In this document: one piece after another, positions 37,275 through 49,977 of the stretch
Layout: each line of letters opens with the position of its first letter
How positions within the stretch are numbered: the stretch's first letter is position 1
Source: Paulownia fortunei
Lineage: Eukaryota > Streptophyta > Magnoliopsida > Lamiales > Paulowniaceae
Direction of reading: 5' to 3'
Length of the DNA stretch: 64,000 nt
Assembly (NCBI GenBank): GCA_019321725.1
Contig: CM033106.1
Span: forward strand, 27,268,118 to 27,332,117
Made by a program: the position numbers and the translations under genes
Notes under the pieces: model-generated
Databases searched by the model: none
What the model was told of the DNA's origin: nothing
The model's input: the letters and a program-made list of their open reading frames with translations, nothing else

Positions 37275-38368
37275 GATGTGGATTGGACAAATAGGTGTTG
37301 ATTTAAAATTTTTTGAGGTATCAATTTTTTATACACATTGAATAATAACAAAGTCTGAACATGAGTTCTCACCAAATATTTTAATTGATATTGAGTTCAA
37401 TCATACTTAATAAATCAACGTTTATTGTAATGATTTTAGATGAATATATTGATGTTTATTAGAATGATTTTATCCAAATATTAATCTAAATTTTATGCAT
37501 GGACTGTTATGTAGTGAAAACAACAATTTTTACCCAACATTGACTAATAATGCCTATTTGGTCAAACATCACTTTACTTCTAAGCTTTTAAATTATAAAA
37601 TTGACTAATGATGTCTCTTTGGTCAAACTTCCATAGTATTAGGTTCAATCCTAACTGTTAATTTGAGTTTTCAAGATAAACACTAAAGTTGGTAGCATTG
37701 TTAATTATTTGTTTAAGAATTATCTCAAATCTGAAAATTTATTCTTTTTTATTTTCATTATTATAAGAATCTTGATTGAAGTATAGACATATTCAAACAT
37801 TGTTATTCTTTAAACTATAAAAATACCATGAAAATGATTTAAAATAAATTCTCGACGAAAATACCTTAAAATAAATTTAAATGCTAATAGAAAAATAAAA
37901 AAAAAATGTAGTGAAATAATTTCATAAATCATATTTGTTTGTTTTGTTATAAAATCAAAATATAACATCCACAAAATAAACCAGTAATGAAATTAACATA
38001 CACAAAAAAAAAAAGAAAAGAAAAAAGGTCATCTCATGGGCCAATTGATAAACGACCAAGAAATCCCGGGAGCTGTTTGGTCCCGGAGCTACAAGAATTA
38101 CATAAAACGCACAGCTGGTGCGCACATCTCCCATAGCGTACGTTAGACTCACTCCCCTTGAGGGTCGAGCCCTGCGCAAAGTTCGTTGCATTTATTTCAC
38201 ACACACAGAACACACACTTATTAAAAAAAATCAGTTGAAAGGTGTATGCTGCAAAAATCTGATTTCATCAAACAAATTTAATTGGAGAAAAAAGAATATA
38301 TTTGTACGTATATTGCTAAATCCATGTATACGTACACATAGAAAATTCGCGTGCGTATACATAGAGGG
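37275..38368. other. Upstream region of the KUP7-type gene
   Basis: AT-rich spacer after the tandem array, with no gene. A locally GC-richer patch (about 38035-38195) stands out and is described as a possible SINE. The last 150 bp should include the leader of the potassium transporter; no convincing TATA box can be singled out. Confidence 0.45.
38025..38195 (-). mobile_element. Possible tRNA-derived SINE relic
   Basis: On the minus strand GGCTCGACCC (38171-38162) resembles an RNA polymerase III B box (GGTTCGANNCC). The sequence then runs through GC-richer unique DNA with a pseudo-palindrome (CTCCGGGACCAAACAGCTCCCGGG) and ends in TTTTTTCTTTTCTTTT at about 38030-38005. B box, about 150-bp length and a T/A-rich tail fit a short interspersed element. 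I could not confirm an A box or a target duplication, so this is tentative. Confidence 0.3.
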
Positions 38369-41300
38369 ATGACGGAGGAGGGATCGGAGAGGGAGAACAG
38401 GGGGTTAGGGTCGATGGATTCGATGGAGTCGCGCTGGGTGTATCAAGACGAGGAGGGGTCGGAGATCGATAACGATGGAGACGAACGAGGGGGCGGCGAC
38501 GGCCAGGAATCGCCGCAGCGGGATTCCGACGACGATGATAATGCTGAACAGAGGTTGATTCGCACGGGGCCTCGTATTGATTCGTTTGATGTTGAAGCGC
38601 TCGAAGTTCCCGGCGCTCAGAGAAATGATTTTGAGGTGCGCTTTATAGTATTAAGTTAATTTAGGCTAATCTTTTGTCTACAAGTTGGAAGGCGTTTCCG
38701 TTGTAAGTGCATTTGGGGTACTTTGTTTGGTTGGTTTTTTGTACCTTTTTTTTTTTTGTTTTTTTTTTTTTTTTTGGGGGGGGCGGGGGGCGGGGGGAGG
38801 GCATTTGTTTAATTTCAAAGAAAGAAGGGAGTAGTGGAATTTTAAAAGATTAGAACTAAGATGAAATTGCTGGCAAATATGATTTTAGACTCTAAACCTC
38901 GGAATTGTGAGACTTCTGTTGGAATTAGAACCATAGCATGTGCGTTCCCCTGTTCTCATATATTTGTGATCTGTGCCATGGACATTGACATGCTTTCTGT
39001 CTTTGCTTACCAACATTGAAGCATATACAAAGCAAAGAAGGTAAACTGTTTTTGGAAATAGACTCAAACAACAATGCAGCAAAGGCATAATAGCAAATCT
39101 GGATAGCAGTTTTCTCTTTCATCAGTGCTGAAATAGGACTGCAAAAAACCCAAAGTATAGTCGTTTTACATTTTTGCAGCGCCCTGTTTAAAATTGATCC
39201 ATACTAAGTCACCCCAAATTTAGGTATGACCAAGCTTACGGAGATATTTGATAAATTTGATAAAAATGGAATAACAAATGTGCCTTACAGCATTTGAAGC
39301 TTGACCTTAGTTGTCTTATATAAAAAAAAAGACCAAATAATGACTCTAGTTCTTAGAAAAGAGGTTGTGTTGAATGATAAATTGGACTTCACAATAGATT
39401 TACTGCTAGAGAGCTAATCTTATGAAGAAGTTTAGACATCTTATGATGTTTAGAGTTGCATTTGATTGTAACTTGAAGTATTATGTTTCAGTTTTCATCC
39501 CTACTAATGCAGTGCATTCTGGTGGTGTCCTTAGCTATAGAATCTACTTCTATTGCTAAATGTTTTAGGTCTTTGTGCCTCTGATTTCATTTTTGCTTTT
39601 GGAAATTTCTTTCTTTCTTAACAACTCTTATGCAATCTGACAATGAGAAAGATTTTCTTTTTCCTGAGAACATTATCATTGTACTCAAGTTTTGATACAA
39701 CTACATGATAAGGAACGGCTATTACTGTTGGTATCTTGATTTTGAAAATAAAATCGCAGGATGTCACTTTGGGCAGGAGAATCGTACTGGCCTTTCAGAC
39801 ACTTGGGGTTGTTTTTGGTGATGTGGGTACTAGTCCATTATATACCTTCAGCGTGATGTTCAGCAAGGCACCCGTCAATGGGAACGAAGATGTTCTTGGT
39901 GCATTGTCCCTAGTTCTGTACACCTTAATTCTGATTTCACTAATCAAGTATGTCCTTATTGTTCTTTGGGCAAATGACGATGGTGAAGGTATATTACATT
40001 TTGAGCTTTTATATTTTTTACATATGAATAATATGATGTGGCTATTCACTATATAAACGAGTTAGACTTGTTGTTTTCCAATTTCTGCAGGTGGTACCTT
40101 TGCTCTGTATTCTTTGATTTGTAGGCATGCTAAAGTTAGTCTTCTGCCCAACCAATTGCCGTCAGATGCTCGCATATCAAGCTTCAGACTTAAGGTGCCA
40201 TCAGCTGAACTGGAGAGGTCCTTGAGAATAAAGGAAAGACTTGAAGCTTCTTTGACATTGAAAAAACTTATTCTGATGTTGGTTCTTGCTGGTACTTCTA
40301 TGGTGATAGCTGATGGTGTTGTTACACCTGCTATGTCAGGTGCTTCTTAGCAGATTCATTTTGATATATTATTTCCTTAGAGGATTTAGTGTTTTGATAG
40401 TCCGAGAAAGGAAGAAATTCGGAGCTATTTGCATTTGTTTTCTAATATTTTTCATTGCTTGAAGTTGATTATGATTTCATTAATGTTTGTGCAGTTATAT
40501 CTGCTGTTGGTGGCTTAAAAATTGGAGTTTCTGGGTTTAAGCAAGGTGATTGATCCTTTTATATTTTGAATCAACACAATATATAAATATATAGGACAGA
40601 GTGTTATCTATGTTTTTCAGCGGCTTAAATCTTTTAGCGGGAATTTCCTAACTTTGAGTCGAGAAACACCGAGTTCTTGACGGTGGTTGCTTTGTTAATA
40701 GTGTGAGGAAGATAATTTCTACATTCCCCCCTGACTTCAATTACAAACTACTGACTTGAATTGCAAAATTACAAACTACATGTAATGGTTTGAGACAGGT
40801 CTGGCCTTTACTCATTAGGAATTAACACTAACAAAATAGTCTAAACACTTTTAAGTCAATGGGTTCAATACCATTCAACTATTTGAGTCATTGTGGTTTG
40901 ACTCTAGAGATAGCCCCTCTTTGAGTTGAGTGAGGAAGAGGATTTATGATGCCGACTTCCACATAATGTGAGATAAGGCTTTGTTGAGTTGAGTAACTGA
41001 AGTGCCAATTTCTGTCATAAAATGATGCTGTACGAAGTATTTTCTGTAAGATCTGAGAAGATTTCAGCTGATGAAATTTTGGGTGTTCATCAGGTGGTAT
41101 CTTTTACATGCCTTCCTTATTTCAATAGTAGTATAGGCACTAAAAGGCCTCATGGCTAGTGATTGCCCCTTAAGATTCACTGACCCTAGAGAATGTCATC
41201 TTGGACTTTTGCTGCTTTCTCATTTGTGCCCGTGGGTTTTGAGTCGTGTTCTAAAATATGAGATACAATCATGTATGGGATATAGTAAGTTCACAATTTG

Positions 41301-44300
41301 CCACTCAATTATGGGTTGGACGAGCCTCTCAGATTGCTGATTGCTAATCATCTTACAATTACATACAACTAGAATAGGTTGGCATCTTATGTGCAAAGAT
41401 AATCAGTACAACTATGTCCACTAGTACACACCTGATGCTATATTACTTTGCTAATACAACCTAGCTTATTACATTTTATTTAAAGCTTATCCATAATTTT
41501 GTAGTATTAGTTGTTTTATAGTCATGTATTAAGTAAAACCCATGCAGCGTAGCCGATTACTGAGAATGTTTAGTTTTATGAAGTGCAGATCACGTGGTGA
41601 TGATCTCGGTTGGGTTTCTTATAATTTTGTTTAGTTTACAGAGGTATGGAACAAGTAAAATGGGGCTTGTAGTTGGTCCTGCCTTGTTTATATGGTTTTG
41701 TTCTCTTGGGAGCATTGGCATATACAACCTCGTCAAATATGATACTAGTGTTCTGCGGGCATTTAATCCAATTCATATATATTATTTCTTCAAGCGCAAT
41801 TCAACCAAGGCTTGGTATTCTCTAGGGGGCTGTCTTCTTTGTGCAACAGGTAAATTCTGAAGTAAGATTTTGTTGTTCTTGTTCTTTTTTTTTTTCCTAA
41901 ACCTTGGAAATGCACTCCTAAGATTGATTATTAATCCAACTTTGTCTTCTTTGTAGTAGTCTACTTTGAGTATGACTTGCTTTGCATTTTTGTGAAGTTT
42001 GAAGTCCAATTTTGTGATGACATGTTCTATGATGAATTATTTCTCATCCTTTCATCCACTTTTTCCATGTTTGTGCACAATATATTGGTAGGACCACTAA
42101 TTTCTTCTTGTTAAGAAATGAATCTTCCCATTGATTTGCGAAATACGTAGTGATGTAAATATCACAGCAGAAGTTTGTAGATAAGCCATCAGACTTTTGC
42201 GAACATCAGGGATTATACTTGAGGAGGACCAAAAATGAGTGCTTTCATCTTTTATGAAAGAATCCTCTTTGATACTGTTTATAGATGTAGGGAAAAAGAA
42301 GTGTTGTAAAAAGAATTTTTTATATGCTTCAACTGTATGGCCCTTCGACTGGCTTATGATGGAATTTTTTTTGGTCCCTTTCTTACAACTTAATTATGAA
42401 ATCTTGTCTTGTTCCTTAGAGACTTTCAATCAACTTTCAGGTGTCAAAACCAAAATAATTTTTGTGAACATGTGATTTCTGTTATAGTGTCAGAATTCCT
42501 GAAAATGGTTTTCATAATATTTGTAAGTTGTTTAAGTTTCAAAAACTGAATATAGGTGTTGGCTTGCCTGAAATATGAAATGCCCCAGAACTGCTCATCA
42601 ATGACTAGTTCATCAGGACTAAAAATTTCTTGGATATTATTGTGCAACTTATTTTGACTTTTTATAACTTTCGTAAACGTTTCTTCTGATTAATTCCTAA
42701 TGATCAGTTACGTGACTCAGGTTCTGAGGCAATGTTTGCGGATCTTTGCTATTTTTCTGTAAGATCAGTGCAGGTGAGCAGTAAGCTGCAGCAGTTCTTC
42801 CATTCATTTTGGGATTTTTGTTTCAATGGTTAACGAAGAAGATTTTTTTTTTGCTGTTTTAAAATGTAAAGTTTCCTTACCAATGACTTAAATTGCTTGT
42901 GACAGCTTACATTTGTGTTTCTTGTATTACCTTGCCTTCTGTTGGGTTACCTGGGTCAAGCCGCTTATCTTATGGAGAACCACGCGGATACAACACAGGC
43001 TTTCTTCTCTTCTGTTCCAAGTAAATACAATATTTTCTTGCTATGACTCTGATGTATGTGATCCTTGGTTATAATTAAAGAGATTGATAGCACATGTTAA
43101 TTGTCTGGATATGGCTAGTTCATGTCACAATAATTTTTACTTCTCCTCCATTCTAGGTTCCAGCTTTTAAGTTTGGTATATTGATGCACTGATATTGCCT
43201 TTTAATTTAGAACAGGATCATCAACTATTTTCAACTATTATGAGTTGAAATGAACTGCAATTGAAATCTAGGTGTTCTCTTTAATCTGCTGCAGGTGGAG
43301 CTTTCTGGCCTGTCTTCCTCATAGCTAATGTAGCTGCACTCATTGCTAGTAGGGCTATGACGACAGCGACTTTCTCTTGTATTAAACAATCCACAGCACT
43401 CGGTTGCTTTCCTCGTCTTAAAATTATTCATACCTCGAGGAAATTCATGGGCCAAATTTATATTCCAGTCATGAACTGGTTCCTACTGGTTCTGACCCTT
43501 GTGTTAGTCTGCAATATCTCAAGTATATATGAGATTGGAAATGCATATGGTAATTCGCTTATCGCTTCTGTTTGAAGTTTGAGTTATTTGGTACAATTGT
43601 TTTTTCTTGTTTTATTTATCTAGCTTTACATCTGTATATAATTTTGTGCTAAAATAGCTCTATATCTGTATGCTTGCACGCAAACTGGTCGCCTATATTT
43701 ATATCTCAAGTATAAATATATCTCAAGTATATATGAGATTGGAAATGCATATGGTAATTCTCTTATCCCTTCTGTTTGAAGTTTGAGTTATTTGTACAAT
43801 TGTTTTTTCTTGTTTTATTTATCTAGCTTTACATCTGTATATAATTTTGTGCTAAAATAGCTCTACATCTGTATGCTTGCACGCAAACTGGTTGCCTATA
43901 TTTATAAACTTTAGGAGTTTTTACATGGATCTAGAGAAAGGCCTTGGATGAGTGCCATTTTCACCTGTTGATTGGCTCTTAATTTTACGATTAATAGCTG
44001 GTACAGTATGCTGCCTGATTCATTATATATTCTGAACGAAAATTTTACCAATCCTAGTCATCGAGGGGTAGTGTTCTTTTTTAATTTCTCGAGTTATTGT
44101 TGTTGAGATGAAGTTGCTCTTATCGTGGACCCCATGTCAGCTAAACTCAAAGATCATGTTTGGTTCGCCTAGCAGGGTTTTGTGCTTTTCAACTGAAATT
44201 CTAACTTGAGAGTTTACTCAAAAGAACAACTTTCCAATTCCAAGTTAGATTGGATGTAAGATCAAGACATGGGAGAAATCTATTGGATCACAAGCCTCTG

Positions 44301-45648
44301 CTCCTTCCATTCTTCTTCACTACTTGCCCTTACCGATGTACAATAGGAAATTTACCTTTCTGCCCTGATCACCCAATTCACTGCCTTCGCCACTGCCAGG
44401 CCACTTTTGAAACTGCTTCTTTTTTCCTTTTGACTCATCACCCCCGTCGCCAGTTATTCCTACCCCTTGCTGCCACCCACATAACCACCACCATTGGCTA
44501 CCTACCGTTCCAAGGCTATGTTGGCTACTTACCACCTCAGTTGTTGTCGCCTCCTGACGTTGGTTGTTGCCCAACAGCAACTCCCTCTTTTTCTTTCATT
44601 CTTTTTTTTCTTCTCTTTCATCCTCCCCTTTCCAACCACATGTACGTGCTATGAATAATGACGGATATGGTTAGGATTGTGGTCGCGGGGTTGGACATTT
44701 GGACAACAGAAATTTGAGTAGGAATGGCGGTGAGATGCTGTAGAGGTGCTGGGGGATTGGGAAGAAAGATATTAATGTTTAAATGTTTATTACATTTTCT
44801 TCTGTCATTTATGGTAGCCATTAGATCATATCCAGATGAAATGGCACGATCTGATTAAATCTTTTCTGAAGGACTTTTGCGCACTTGATCATTGCATATT
44901 TGCTTTCGAATGAAGTTAATAATCTCAAAATATTTCATCGAAACATATTTCATCTCAGATTGAGGGAACATGTTCCCCATTATCAGGTGCACTTTGTCAT
45001 AAATAATAGGGGCATTTTAAAGTCAGAGCTCAAATCCGAGTGTCTTATAGAGCTTGAGGTTCAACAGCTTAACTATTTTATGGCTAAGTTCAACTCAGTA
45101 GTAGAATTATCAAGCTCGCTCGCTTGTTTGGTTGGTGGCTTGATCTGTCGAGCTTGTGCTAGCACTTGCTAGCAGTTGGATGAAGTGAATATTTTTATTA
45201 AGTGTCACTATTTTTTAAATTTGGAAATATAATATGAATTCTTATAAACAAAAGATTGTAAGCTAATGAACAAGAATAATCAGACTTGACTTCGACTTGG
45301 CCAAATTTTGTGAGCTGGCTTGAGCTTTGCTCATATTAATAACTTGATTTGTTTGCACCTATATATTTACAGATTATGTTTATCTTCTCTTTTTTCTCAT
45401 GCATCTTCTAGCCAAAATCATCACATATGCATTTGTGATCTGAAAATGTATAGTAGAAGACTCAATAACTACCACATGTTGTAAGAGAGAACAAGTAATG
45501 GTTGAGGGCTATTTTGCACATGTAGATTTTTTTGTCTTCAAGCTACTTGCATAATTGACAAAATTTGGTCGGAGGATGAATGTAAGAATATAGGTTGAGC
45601 CTCTTCGCTCTCTCTCCCAACCCTATCGCTCCATTCTTTCTTTTCCAT

Positions 45649-45710
<62 letters not shown>

Positions 45711-48700
45711 TCTAGAAAACCAACTCCACGAAAAAGCTATAAGAATAAAAATACCCAGAACCATTTTTACTTTTTTTCGTTCTCTTAGAACACCTTACTC
45801 TTACATGGGGTATTTTCTGGATGTAGAGCATTGTTTGATTTTCCAAGTGGCCTTTTTATGTTCTAACTGTGATGAAATTAACTTCAACACATTCTTTAAG
45901 TATTGGAGATATTGTAGTTCAAAAGAAACTGTGAAGAATGTATATTTAAAAAGCCATAATTGTATTTTAAATGGTGATATGATAATAATCTACTTTCCTT
46001 GCATCAATAATCAAATTTTAGATATTTGTCCAAAGCCATTCCGAGGTTTATGATATCCAGACAAGAAATATCATTCTATCAATGCCATTCCTGCAATTTA
46101 AACCCTTCACAAGATAATTATCAGGAAAAAAGGGAAATGAATTCAAGGGTAAGATTTTGATTAAATTGGTAGTGTTTAACTTCAAGGGTAATGATCATAT
46201 TATCGTTTCAAGGGGGGATTAAACATCAGAAAAAAACCATGTGCTTCAAATCTTATGGCACATGCATGGCTTCGGGGGCATGAGTATATATGTTAAGCAT
46301 ACATCAGATGCCGTGCGTCTGGTAATTTTTTATTATACATGAATTTGAACCTTTAGCATGTAACCAATAATAAGACTTTGTAACTACAGACATCTCATAT
46401 TTAAGCTTAAGAACATAAAATTACCAGTTGATTTACTATTAGTAATCTAGTATAAAGAATTTGTTGTTTCCAGCATACTGCACACAAATTGACATAATAC
46501 CTGGTTGTGCTATGCTTCAAACTTTCTTCGCTGTTTTTGTTGGAGAACCACTGAATAATCTTTAAGCTATATAATTTCTTGTGTTTCCTTGGTTCTCTGA
46601 CAAAATGAGTTGGTGCTTCTGGCCCTGCTTTTTACCTATGCAGTGGTAGCTTTCACGTATTCTGGTGAATTTGATAATGAACTGCAGGAAGATTTGACCC
46701 CTTTTGATGGATCATCCTTGAGGAGTGTCTTAAATCAGATTTGAATTAATCACCCCCACAAGTTAAACAAACTCAGATGTTGTCTGGCTGTTGGTCTGGA
46801 ATATGCATTTAAGCTAACCCAATTTCATTCTTTAATTTTGAAAAATAGCTAAATGTATATGTTTGTCCTGGCCTCCTAATATGAATACTTTTCTGAAGTA
46901 TAGTTACACAAGCTTTTGTGTGCTCTCTGATTTGACTTGTTTTTACAGGCATTGCTGAACTCGGAGTTATGATGATGACTACAATCTTAGTAACTCTTGT
47001 GATGCTCCTTATATGGCAGATAAATATATTTGTTGTGCTGAGTTTTGCTATTATTTTCTTGGGGTTGGAGTTGACTTTCTTTTCTTCAGTTTTGTGGAGT
47101 GTGGGGGATGGAAGTTGGATCATACTTGTGTTTGCCGTAGTCATATTTCTAATAATGTACATCTGGAACTATGGGAGCAAGCTAAAGTATGAAACAGAGG
47201 TGAAGCAAAAGATGTCGATGGATGTGCTGCGGGAACTAGGTCCCGACCTAGGAACTGTTAGGGCTCCTGGCATTGGCTTACTTTATAATGAGCTGGCAAA
47301 GGGGGTACCAGCTATATTTGGGCATTTTCTGACCACTCTACCTGCTGTGCATTCAATGATCATATTTGTGTGTATAAAGTATGTTCCTGTATCTGTTGTG
47401 CCTCAAAGTGAAAGGTTTCTGTTTAGGCGAGTCTGCCCCAAAAGCTACCACATATTTCGTTGTGTTGCCAGGTAACATCTGCTGCAATTGTATAGCCTCA
47501 TATTAGGTTTATTCTGTTCTATAGTTTCTCCTAAAACTTGCATGTTGTACCTCATCGTACTCCTATCATAAGTAAGTTAGGCTTCATTGATTTGCATTTG
47601 TGGTTCTATGAATATTTCAAAGTCTCTGATTGTGGAAAGAGATGGATAATGACTTCTTTGATTTGTTCAGTTGGAATTTCAATAGCATGTCATTGGACGT
47701 TATGATGATTTTTCTCTTGCCTTACGTGCAATACAAAAAGACTGATGCCAGTGGCCATGGAGATGGTTTTTTTGTAGACTTATAATGCACATCTAGGATG
47801 CAACCAGTCTGAACTTTTACCATCTGGAACCTTGCAAAGAACACACAGGTTTTCATCAAAAGACGGGAGTGCCTAAACATACAAATTTTCTAAAATTATC
47901 TACCGTCACATAAATATTGTAGAACAGTTCATTAGTTTATGAAGAATTGGATAGGTCTTGTAACCATGGATTAATTAATTTGGCCTAATGCTCAATTTTC
48001 TCAAGAAGACTAGTGGTTTATTCTGGGTTCCAATTGGTGGTATTAGAGCCACCCCCATGGTGTTATCATATGGGTGGGGTTGGAACTGTATAGTAGGTTA
48101 TATTGATCATTAATTGGATGAAAAGATATGGTCCTGCAATAGAGAAGCATGATTTTGCAAATCCGGTTACACAAGTTTTGGGAGAATAGTGCCACTTGTT
48201 TATAAGGATTTGGGGTTGGTTTAAAGAAGATTTTGTTACTTGTTATTGTACTGACTCTTGCCATTAACAGATATGGGTACAAGGATGTTCGCAAAGAAAA
48301 CCACCAGACCTTTGAGCAGTTGCTGATTGAGAGTCTTGAGAAGTTCATTCGCCGGGAAGCTCAGGAAAGGTCCCTGGAGAGTGATGGTGACGATGACTCG
48401 GATTCTGAAGAAGAGCATTCTTTCTCAAGAATTCTAATAGCTCCCAATGGGAGTGTTTATTCACTGGGTGACCCTCTCCTGGCAGAGTTTAAGGATACAA
48501 GCAAGTTCATCTCAGAAGCAAGCACTTTAGAAGAGGGGAAGTTAGAGCCTTCTACTGATCAAATTACTATTGATGCAGAGCAAAGTCTTGAGAAGGAGCT
48601 GTCCTTCTTACGCAAGGCAAAGGAGTCTGGTGTTGTATACCTTCTTGGCCATGGAGATATTAGGGCGAGGAAGGATTCTTGGTTTATCAAGAAGCTTGTC

Positions 48701-48808
48701 ATTAATTACTTTTATGCTTTCTTAAGAAAGAACTGCAGGAGGGGGACTGCAAATTTGAGTGTTCCACACTCACATTTGATACAGGTAGGCATGACTTACA
48801 TGGTCTGA
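38369..48808 (+). CDS. KUP7: KUP/HAK/KT potassium transporter, KUP7-type
   Basis: KUP transporters are multi-pass membrane proteins that move K+ with H+. Arabidopsis KUP7 is reported in root K+ uptake and xylem loading. Ten exons: 38369-38635, 39760-39988, 40091-40339, 40495-40545, 41589-41849, 42721-42773, 42906-43020, 43295-43549, 46949-47471, 48271-48808. All are GT-AG and sum to 2541 nt (846 aa), close to the usual KUP7 length of about 858. The acidic cytosolic N-terminus contains RLIRTGPRIDSFDVEALEVPG. TM1 has the family signature GDVGTSPLYT (residues 109-118), followed by WANDDGEGGTFALYSL, GTSMVIADGVVTPAMS and the later block TTATFSCIKQSTALGCFPRL. The C-terminal cytosolic tail has FEQLLIESLEKFIRREAQER, KAKESGVVYLLGHGDIRAR and the family-typical end HLIQVGMTYMV. 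The first ATG fits the N-terminus of KUP7. Intron 8 (3.4 kb) is long and repeat-rich. No lesion seen. Confidence 0.97.
38776..38801 (+). other. G-quadruplex-type G-tract in KUP7 intron 1
   Basis: After a T-rich tract (about 38742-38775) come G runs of 8, 6, 6 and 3 separated by single C, C and A. This satisfies the simple G3+N1-7 four-run rule on the sense strand, so it could fold in DNA or in the pre-mRNA. Exact run lengths may suffer from sequencing error. Confidence 0.75.
43517..43909 (+). repeat. Tandem duplication over the KUP7 exon 8 donor
   Basis: Copy 1 starts at 43517 within exon 8 and copy 2 at 43721, a 204-bp period with nearly identical sequence over about 190 bp. The unit includes the last 33 bp of exon 8 (encoding the end of ...SSIYEIGNAYG) and the donor G/GTAATTC, so copy 2 carries a second full donor site at about 43753-43754 within the intron. 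Reading through the first donor meets a stop at 43574 (TGA after ...NSLIASV). Confidence 0.88.
44250..44770. other. GC-richer patch in KUP7 intron 8
   Basis: Intron 8 is AT-rich except here, where CT/CC-rich sequence (44280-44640) gives a 134-codon Pro/Leu/His-rich open frame. It looks like a degenerate insertion, not an exon: no acceptor and donor pair joins it in frame, and the KUP7 protein is complete without it. Further along (about 44985-45360) words of agctcg/gcttgagc type and ends aggtgca...tgcacct suggest an old MITE. Confidence 0.35.
45658..45708 (+). repeat. TG microsatellite in KUP7 intron 8
   Basis: About 25 uninterrupted TG dinucleotides follow a short TA repeat. Expected to be polymorphic; no coding role, although it produces a spurious Cys-Val frame. 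Confidence 0.95.
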
Positions 48809-49977
48809 AGTTGTCATTATAATTCAACGTAGATTCCAATTGAGGTATTGTTGACTATAAATTTGGCTGTCAAAAGAACTACTGTTACTTGTGCAATATC
48901 TGGGTAGTCGTGCACATGCTCAAGATTGCCAAGTCACGGGTTTATATAGCCTCAGCTGATTTTGGAGCTCCTTCAATGCTATATTTGGAAATTTTTGTAG
49001 TTTTTTGTTGCTTGTGTTTTGATCATTACAACAGGTGGTTGGAAATATTGTAATTAACAATGTCGATATTAATGTGATTTTTGACCCTGTAATTCTTTTC
49101 TGAGTAAACGCACATAACGATGTGATGCATGTATCCTTTTAAGATCATACTTTTCAACATGTCACGGCATTGTTTTTGAGGATGATAGAATTGATCTGCT
49201 TGTACTTCATGATAATAATCAGGAATTGTGATCATTAGTTTGCATAATGACGTCTCTTGAGCGAAATTTGTTATGGTCCAAGATTGAGAAAGTTCTCGGA
49301 CGTATTGATAAGAATGTGGTACTACGAAATTTGAATATTGCACTTCCTTTCCATAACAGTGGAACAACCCCTGATGTGTTTTAATGCAGTCAATATTTCA
49401 TTATCCAAATATTAATTGAAACCAGGTCTTCCTTTGATTTGAAGCAGCAATCTTGCTCCTTGTACTTTAGAAGCTGTAAACTCGGATCATAATATTCTGA
49501 GAAATACATTTTCTTATCAAATGCATCCTGCAAAATGTCAAACAACTTAAACCGGATAGCTTAATATATGATATTGCACACTTCACATCCTAAATTTAAA
49601 CAAATCACATGGCTCTGTTGCTTAGTTTCTTATGAGAATGCCTTTCCTCATTCAATTCTAAGTATACATACAAACCCAAAAGCCAAAATCATTTTGAATT
49701 CTTTTTCATCCAGGAGTTGATTGTAATGACTGGAAACAAACAAAAGCCATGGCCCAAGTAGATTGTTTGTAGAAGTGATGTGCTATCCTGTTCTGGAACT
49801 TTAGCAAGATTCAAGACTCAGGCTTTAAAATACTCAGATAAACCAAATAACTTTTCTTCCCAAACCCCCTAAGAAAATATGCATCTGCCCACGAGTTGCA
49901 TCATACCATCACCTACTACTCTGATGGGCTCATGTACAAATTATTTAGCGGCTCCATCATTCCAATACTGAAAAGCC
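48809..49977. other. Convergent intergenic region between KUP7 and PAA1
   Basis: About 1.2 kb between two stop codons facing each other. It should hold both 3' UTRs. I see no additional gene, repeat or RNA. Confidence 0.55.

Noticed and set aside
44250..44654. 134-codon Pro/Leu/His-rich frame
   Set aside because: It sits inside KUP7 intron 8, has no usable splice sites in frame, and the KUP7 protein is complete without it.
45595..46053. 152-codon frame with a Cys-Val run
   Set aside because: The run is the translation of the TG microsatellite; the rest is intron sequence without protein character.
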